This document shows positions 59,532-64,000 of a stretch of 64,000 bases of DNA, piece by piece. The stretch lies in assembly GCA_963746825.1 (NCBI GenBank), contig CAVVCU010000007.1, positions 186,001-250,000 on the forward strand, in the 5' to 3' direction. Positions within the stretch are counted from its first letter, which is position 1; each line of letters starts with the position of its first letter. A model generated the notes under the pieces. It ran no database searches. It saw only the letters and a program-made list of their open reading frames with translations, and was not told the origin of the DNA. The DNA is from JACVRW01 sp963746825. GTDB taxonomy: Bacteria; Actinomycetota; Thermoleophilia; Solirubrobacterales; Thermoleophilaceae. A program made the translations under genes and the position numbers.

Positions 59532-60525
59532 TGCCCACCTGGCGCGCGAGCTCGCCCAGCGCCGCCCGTGTCGGCGCGTCCAGCTCGATGGGCCCGGCGG
59601 CGGCCCGCCGCCGATTCTCGATCTCCCCGGGCAGGAGGATCTCGGCCGTGCCCGGCAGCGGTCGCGCGCTCTTCACCCACTCGGCGAACGCGGGCAGCTG
59701 CCGCAGATAGTCGGCGCGGGCCGCGTCGCCCGGGTCGATGCACACGAGCACGAAGGCGTTGGAGAAGGGCGGATCACCGGGACCGCTCATCCCGCCGAGC
59801 GTGAGCAGGCCCACCACCATCTCCACCAGCACGATCAGCCCGTAGCCCTTGTGGCCACCCGCGGGAAGCAGCGATCCGCCGGCCAGGTAGTCGGAGGGCT
59901 CGGTGCTCGGGGCGCCGTGCGGGTCGAGGATCCAGCCCTCGGGCAGAGCCTCGCCGCGCTCCTGGGCCTGGTAGACGCGGCCCTCCGCGGCCACGCTCAG
60001 CGCGATGTCGAGCACCGCCGGCCCGGGGACTCCGATCGAGATCGGGTTGTTGCCCAGCCGCCGCTCGAATGAGCCGAACGGCGCCACCAGCTGGTCGCCG
60101 CCCTGGAAGTTGACCAGGAGGATCCCGACCATGCCGGCCTCGGCGATGCGCTCGGTGAAGGCCCCCAGGCGCCCGATGTGACCGGCGTTGCGCACCGCCA
60201 CCGCGCTCACCGCGTGCCGGGCGGCGCGCTCCAGGGCGAGTCCGGTGGCCCGCTCGCCCACGATCTGCCCGAATCCGTGACGCCCGTCGAGGGCAAGCAA
60301 TCCGCCCCGTTCCTCCACGACGACGGGATCGGTGTCGACGGCCAGCTCGCCACCCTCGATCCGCTCGACGTAGTAGGGAAGCTGCCTCACGCCGTGGGAG
60401 CTTTGACCGCAGCGGTCGGCCTCGACCAGCGCAAAGGCCACCCGCCGCGCCTTGTCGCTCGGGGTCGCGTGAGCGCACAGCAGCTCCGCGACCCAGCTCT
60501 CGAGGACTTTTGGGTCGATCACCAT
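59512..60525 (-). CDS. Malate/L-lactate dehydrogenase family protein (type 2)
   Basis: The 337-residue product belongs to the Ldh_2/MDH-like family of NAD(P)-dependent 2-hydroxyacid dehydrogenases, which lack a Rossmann fold. It shows ALVEADRCGQSSHGVRQLPYYVERI, AVRNAGHIGRLGAFTERIAEAGMVGILLVN, FGSFERRLGNNPISIGVPG and LLPAGGHKGYGLIVLVEMVVGLLTLGG. Possible substrates are malate, lactate, ureidoglycolate or sulfolactate. The start is ATG 60525; the longer frame to 60543 is not supported. The end overlaps the convergent aldolase by 20 bases. Confidence 0.88.
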   Translation of the reverse strand: MVIDPKVLESWVAELLCAHATPSDKARRVAFALVEADRCGQSSHGVRQLPYYVERIEGGELAVDTDPVVVEERGGLLALDGRHGFGQIVGERATGLALERAARHAVSAVAVRNAGHIGRLGAFTERIAEAGMVGILLVNFQGGDQLVAPFGSFERRLGNNPISIGVPGPAVLDIALSVAAEGRVYQAQERGEALPEGWILDPHGAPSTEPSDYLAGGSLLPAGGHKGYGLIVLVEMVVGLLTLGGMSGPGDPPFSNAFVLVCIDPGDAARADYLRQLPAFAEWVKSARPLPGTAEILLPGEIENRRRAAAGPIELDAPTRAALGELARQVGISPPGA

Positions 60526-60575
60526 CCGTGACCAACCACACACAAGGAAGGGCTCACGGAGGCGAGGCTATATCT

Positions 60576-61085
60576 GTGCTCAAGCGCCTTCCAGACGGAG
60601 CTTCGATCCTCATCCGGCCCATCCGCGCTGACGACAAGCGGATGCTGGAGGACGGGCTGCGGCAGCTCTCCGACGAGAGTGTGCACAGACGCTTCCTAAC
60701 CCCCAAGAGCAGCTTCAGCCGGACTGAGCTGCGCTACCTCACTGAAGTGGACGGCCGCGATCATGTGGCTCTGGTGGCCGAGTACCCCGGTCATCCGGTT
60801 CGCCGCCTGATCGCGGTCGGTCGCTTCGTTCGCCTCCATGAGGATCCCGAGGCCGCGGACGTGGCCATCGTGGTGGCCGACGAGTGGCAGCGCCGCGGAG
60901 TCGGATCGGTCATTTCCGACCAGCTCGCCGCCAAGGCGCGCGGCCTGGGCATCCGCCACTTCACCGCCACCATGGCCGCGGACAACGTGGCCGCTCACAA
61001 GCTCATGAACAAGCTCACCAGCCAGCTCGAGAGCCGCGGAACGGCTGCCGGGGTGGAAGAGCTCGTGCTGCACCTCGCGGCCTAG
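60576..61085 (+). CDS. GNAT-family N-acetyltransferase
   Basis: From GTG 60576 the product has 169 residues with the GNAT fold. SILIRPIRADDKRMLEDGLRQLSDESVHRRFL is the N-terminal part common to acyltransferases of the Pat type. AVGRFVRLHEDPEAADVAIVVADEWQRRGVGSVISDQLAAKARGLGI contains the acetyl-CoA loop R-R-G-V-G-S. The first part resembles the acetyltransferase domain of protein lysine acetyltransferases, here without a cyclic-nucleotide or acyl-CoA-ligase domain. Substrate unknown. Confidence 0.88.
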   Translation: MLKRLPDGASILIRPIRADDKRMLEDGLRQLSDESVHRRFLTPKSSFSRTELRYLTEVDGRDHVALVAEYPGHPVRRLIAVGRFVRLHEDPEAADVAIVVADEWQRRGVGSVISDQLAAKARGLGIRHFTATMAADNVAAHKLMNKLTSQLESRGTAAGVEELVLHLAA

Positions 61086-61100
61086 CCGCGGCGCGCTAGG
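61081..61100. terminator. Palindrome spanning two convergent stop codons
   Basis: CCTAGC (61081-61086) and GCTAGG (61095-61100) pair around an 8-nt loop. The left arm contains the GNAT stop TAG; the right arm contains the korB stop on the other strand. A weak bidirectional terminator is likely. Confidence 0.4.
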
Positions 61101-62196
61101 AGACGGTCCAGGTGTCGCCCGAGTGGAGCAGCTCCCGCAGCTGCTCGGTTCCGGTCTCGGCGCGGGCCTCGTCGAGCTGCTCCGCCAGGCCCTGCCCGTA
61201 GACCGGGCGCCGGACCGAGCGGAACACGCCGATCGGCGTCGGCCCCGTGGGGCGGGCGGCCAGGTGGGCCAGCTCGAAGGCCAGGCTGGGATCGGCGCGC
61301 TCGGCGTCGTGGGTGACCAGGGCCTGCTCGCCGACCGCGGCCACCTCCACCAGCTCGAGGCACCCCTCGGCGTTGCGGGCCACGCCGCGCTCGCCCTCGG
61401 CTCCGAAGCGGATCGGCTGCCCGTGCTCGAGGCGGATCTGGTTGAGCTCCCTCTGGCCCTTGGCCCGGACGGCGTCGAAGGCGCCGTCGTTGAAGACGTT
61501 GCAGTTCTGGTAGATCTCGACGAAGGCCGTGCCCTCGTGCGCGGCCGCGGCTCGCAGCATTTCTGCCTGGTGCTTCTTGTCGGTGTCGACGGTGCGGGCC
61601 ACGAAGGTGGCCTCCGCGCCCAGGGCCAGCGTGACCGGGTTGAACGGGTGGTCCTGCGACCCGAACGGGGTCGACTTGGTGACCTTTCCCTCCTCGCTGG
61701 TGGGCGAATACTGGCCCTTGGTCAGGCCGTAGATCTGGTTGTTGAAGAGCAGGATCTTGAGAGGCACGTTGCGGCGCAGCGCGTGGATGAGGTGGTTGCC
61801 GCCGATGGAGAGGGCGTCGCCATCGCCGCTCACCACCCACACCGACAGATCGGGCCGCGACGTGGCCACGCCGGTGGCCAGCGCCGGGGCACGCCCGTGG
61901 ATGCCGTGCATCCCGTAGGTGTCCATGTAGTAGACGAAGCGCCCCGCACAGCCGATGCCGGTAACGAACACGACCTTCTCCGGGGAGATGCCGAGCTCGG
62001 GCATGAACCCCTGGACCGAGGCGAGGATCGCGTAGTCCCCGCAGCCCGGGCACCAGCGCGTCTCCTGGTCGGAGGAGAAGTCGGCCTTGGTCAGCGGCAG
62101 CTCGACCGGGCCGTGGCTGAGGTTCTGCTCGCCGGGCTGGCCGAAGCCCAGGTCGGCGTCGACCTCGCTTCCGTGGCCGTTGGTGCTCTCGCTCAC
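61096..62196 (-). CDS. korB: 2-oxoacid:ferredoxin oxidoreductase, beta subunit (KorB)
   Basis: The 366-residue thiamine-diphosphate subunit has ETRWCPGCGDYAILASVQGF, ITGIGC-type TGIGCAGRFVYYMDTYGMHGIHGRA, the TPP-binding VVSGDGDALSIGGNHLIHALRRNV and NNQIYGLTKGQYSPTS. It matches the two-subunit 2-oxoglutarate:ferredoxin oxidoreductase of actinobacteria (such as M. tuberculosis Rv2454c). With KorA it makes succinyl-CoA and reduced ferredoxin, replacing 2-oxoglutarate dehydrogenase. Its ATG overlaps the korA stop. Confidence 0.94.
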   Translation of the reverse strand: MSESTNGHGSEVDADLGFGQPGEQNLSHGPVELPLTKADFSSDQETRWCPGCGDYAILASVQGFMPELGISPEKVVFVTGIGCAGRFVYYMDTYGMHGIHGRAPALATGVATSRPDLSVWVVSGDGDALSIGGNHLIHALRRNVPLKILLFNNQIYGLTKGQYSPTSEEGKVTKSTPFGSQDHPFNPVTLALGAEATFVARTVDTDKKHQAEMLRAAAAHEGTAFVEIYQNCNVFNDGAFDAVRAKGQRELNQIRLEHGQPIRFGAEGERGVARNAEGCLELVEVAAVGEQALVTHDAERADPSLAFELAHLAARPTGPTPIGVFRSVRRPVYGQGLAEQLDEARAETGTEQLRELLHSGDTWTVS

Positions 62197-63965
62197 GCGA
62201 CTCGCTCCCGGACTGCCTCCATCACGTCGCGGGTGAAGATGGGCAGGCCGTCGACCTTGGTGTAGCTCTCGATGTCGATCAGGAACTCGGCGCGCAGCAG
62301 CCTGGAGAGCTGTCCCATGTTCATCTCCGGCAGCAGCACTCGCTCGTAGGAACGCAGCACCGACCCGATGTTGCCCGGCAGCGGGTTGAGGTGGCGCACG
62401 TGCGCAGTGGCCAGCGACACCCCCTCCTCACGCCGCAGCCGGCGCGCCGCTCCCTCGATGGCGCCGTAGCTCGACCCCCAGCCCAGCACGAGCAGGGTGG
62501 CGTTCCCATCGGGGTCGTCGACCGCGATGTCGGGCACCTCGATCCGCGCCACGCGCTCGGCGCGCAGCCGCGTCATGTGATCGTGGTTCTCCGGCTGGTA
62601 GGAGATATTGCCGGTCACGTCCTCCTTCTCGAGGCCGCCGATGCGGTGCCGCAGGCCGGGGGTGCCGGGCACCGCCCAGGGGCGGGCCAGCTTCTCGTCG
62701 CGCAGGTAGGGCATGAAGCTGCCGTCCGCGTTGGGCTCGCGGGCGAAGTCCGGGTCGATCTCCGGCAGCTCGGCCGCGTCGGGCAGGCGCCAGGGCTCGG
62801 ACGAGTTGGCCAGGAAGGTGTCCGACAGCAGGATCACCGGCGTGCGGTGGGTGACCGCGATGCGCGCGGCCTCGATGGCGGAGTCGAAGCAGTTCGAGGG
62901 CGTGCAGGCTGCCACCACCGGCAGGGGCGACTCGCCGTGGCGCCCGTACAGGGCCATCAGCAGGTCGGCGGCCTCGGTCTTGGTGGGCATGCCCGTTGAC
63001 GGACCGGCGCGCTGGATGTCGACCACCACCAGGGGCAGCTCCATGGCCACCGCCAGGCTGATCGTCTCCGCCTTCAGGTCCATGCCCGGACCGCTGGTGG
63101 CGGTCACGGCCAGGCGACCCGAGAAGGCGGCGCCGAGCGCCATGTTGGCGGCGGCGATCTCGTCCTCGGCCTGAATCGTGTGCACGCCGAAACGCCGGTG
63201 GCGTGAGAGGGCGTGGAGCAGCTCGGAGGCGGGCGTGATCGGGTAGGAGGCGAGGAAGAGCCCGAGCCCCGACTGGACGCTGGCCGCGATCAGGCCGAGG
63301 GCCAGCGCCTGGGTGCCGTTGACGTTGCGGTAGGTGCCGGGCGGCGCGGGCGCGGGCTCGATCTCGTAGTGGACCGCCAGCAGCTCGGCCGTCTCGCCGA
63401 AGTTGTAGCCGGCGCGGAAGGCGGCCAGGTTGGCGTCGCGCAGCGGCGGGCTCTCCTCGAACTTCTTCTCGATCCAGTTGACGCTCGGCTCGGTCGGGCG
63501 CCCGTACATCCACGACACAAGGCCGAGCGCGAAGAGGTTCTTGCAGCGCTGCGAGTCGCGCGAGGTGATGCCCTCGATGTCCTCGGTCGCGCGCACGGTC
63601 ATGGAGGTCATGGGCACGCGGAAGAGCTGGAAGTCGTCGAGCGAGTCGTCCTCCAGCGGGTTGCTCTCGTATCCGGCCTTGCGCAGGTTGTGGTCGCTGA
63701 AGCCGTCCTCGTTGACGATCACCACGCCGCCCTTCTCCACCGCTCGGAGCTGGGTGATCAGCGCGGCCGGGTTCATGGCCACGAGCACGTTGGGGTGGTC
63801 GCCGGGCGTGAGGATGTCGCGCGACGCGAAGTGGATCTGGAACGCCGACACGCCGTGTGGCGTTCCCGCCGGCGCGCGGATCTCAGCCGGGAAGTCGGGG
63901 AGCGTGGCGAGGTCGTTGCCCACGACCGCGGTGGCATCCGTGAAGCGGCTGCCGGTGAGCTGCAT
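62193..63965 (-). CDS. korA: 2-oxoacid:ferredoxin oxidoreductase, alpha/gamma fused subunit (KorA)
   Basis: The 590-residue product joins the gamma domain (N-terminal ~190 residues: VSAFQIHFASRDILTPGDHPNVLVAMNPAAL) to the alpha domain. The alpha domain has GTYRNVNGTQALALGLIAASVQSGLGLFLASYPITPASELLHALSRH, TATSGPGMDLKAETISLAVAMELPLVVVDIQRAGPSTGMPTKTEA and the C-terminal LVLGWGSSYGAIEGAARRL. The SYPITP and GPSTGMPTK motifs identify the KorA type. It is the first gene of the korAB pair on this strand, starting 35 bp from the right edge of the window, where only the upstream region is visible. Confidence 0.94.
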   Translation of the reverse strand: MQLTGSRFTDATAVVGNDLATLPDFPAEIRAPAGTPHGVSAFQIHFASRDILTPGDHPNVLVAMNPAALITQLRAVEKGGVVIVNEDGFSDHNLRKAGYESNPLEDDSLDDFQLFRVPMTSMTVRATEDIEGITSRDSQRCKNLFALGLVSWMYGRPTEPSVNWIEKKFEESPPLRDANLAAFRAGYNFGETAELLAVHYEIEPAPAPPGTYRNVNGTQALALGLIAASVQSGLGLFLASYPITPASELLHALSRHRRFGVHTIQAEDEIAAANMALGAAFSGRLAVTATSGPGMDLKAETISLAVAMELPLVVVDIQRAGPSTGMPTKTEAADLLMALYGRHGESPLPVVAACTPSNCFDSAIEAARIAVTHRTPVILLSDTFLANSSEPWRLPDAAELPEIDPDFAREPNADGSFMPYLRDEKLARPWAVPGTPGLRHRIGGLEKEDVTGNISYQPENHDHMTRLRAERVARIEVPDIAVDDPDGNATLLVLGWGSSYGAIEGAARRLRREEGVSLATAHVRHLNPLPGNIGSVLRSYERVLLPEMNMGQLSRLLRAEFLIDIESYTKVDGLPIFTRDVMEAVRERVA

Positions 63966-64000
63966 TCCGTCACCGGAGTCCCCGGCGAACCGGACGACGA

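Overview
The window is a continuous, gene-dense, very GC-rich stretch of bacterial chromosome. Gene content points to an actinomycete-type lineage and most probably the class Thermoleophilia (Solirubrobacter/Conexibacter-like). The evidence is a SigA-type sigma factor, FtsZ beside a ParA ATPase, a tandem pair of ArsA-type ATPases, predicted F420-type oxidoreductases, class II fructose bisphosphatase (GlpX), two-subunit 2-oxoacid:ferredoxin oxidoreductase, and many leaderless promoters (TANNNT followed 6-7 nt later by the start codon). That taxonomic call is inference; no rRNA gene is present. I saw no tRNA, rRNA, CRISPR array, insertion sequence, prophage or replication origin. No gene-free gap exceeds 300 bases.

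Layout. 1-7.8 kb: a partial coiled-coil gene, a DUF1428 gene, a decayed wax-ester synthase/DGAT gene, gamma-glutamyltransferase, FtsZ, ParA, a large secreted DUF11-type protein and a LuxR-type response regulator. 7.9-18.5 kb: an unusual duplicated histidine kinase, a SIS-domain protein, two paralogous secreted lysozyme-like proteins, the two ArsA-type ATPases, and a phytoene synthase/FAD reductase pair. 18.1-28 kb: an HxlR regulator, AIM24 protein, PilT, SigA, MoeA, GlpX, dodecin, an SDR enzyme and a membrane-tethered ECF sigma factor. 28-42.2 kb: a sugar/sugar-acid catabolic island. A six-gene minus-strand operon (zinc dehydrogenase, ABC ATPase, mutarotase-like protein, enolase-superfamily dehydratase, GH88/105-like hydrolase, SDR) diverges from a plus-strand operon (sugar-binding lipoprotein, two permeases, IclR regulator, SDR) across a 79-bp control region with an IclR-like palindrome. 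FAH hydrolase, alcohol dehydrogenase and thiolase genes flank it. 42.2-47.5 kb: an orphan response regulator, a TetR regulator with a hydrolase under paired operators, an MDR enzyme, a lipase-like protein and a secreted repeat protein. 47.5-49.4 kb: a three-gene overlapping operon of a Gly-X-Y triplet protein carrying a ladder of eight cysteines, a FrnE/DsbA-like thiol oxidoreductase and a rhodanese. 49.4-57.4 kb: F420-type enzymes, a complete OpuC-type osmolyte ABC operon, a methyltransferase and several DUF proteins. 57.4-64 kb: a TetR-MtnA-class II aldolase operon (5'-deoxynucleoside salvage), a malate/lactate dehydrogenase, a GNAT enzyme and KorAB.

Two points affect how the sequence should be read. 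First, about eleven single-base frame breaks occur in otherwise intact conserved genes, many in GC-rich runs. They look more like indel errors in the assembly than true pseudogenes, and one of them creates an artificial lysozyme-ATPase fusion. Second, the most novel-looking locus is the (Gly-X-Y)n cysteine-ladder protein with its overlapping thiol-redox partners at 47,537-49,345.
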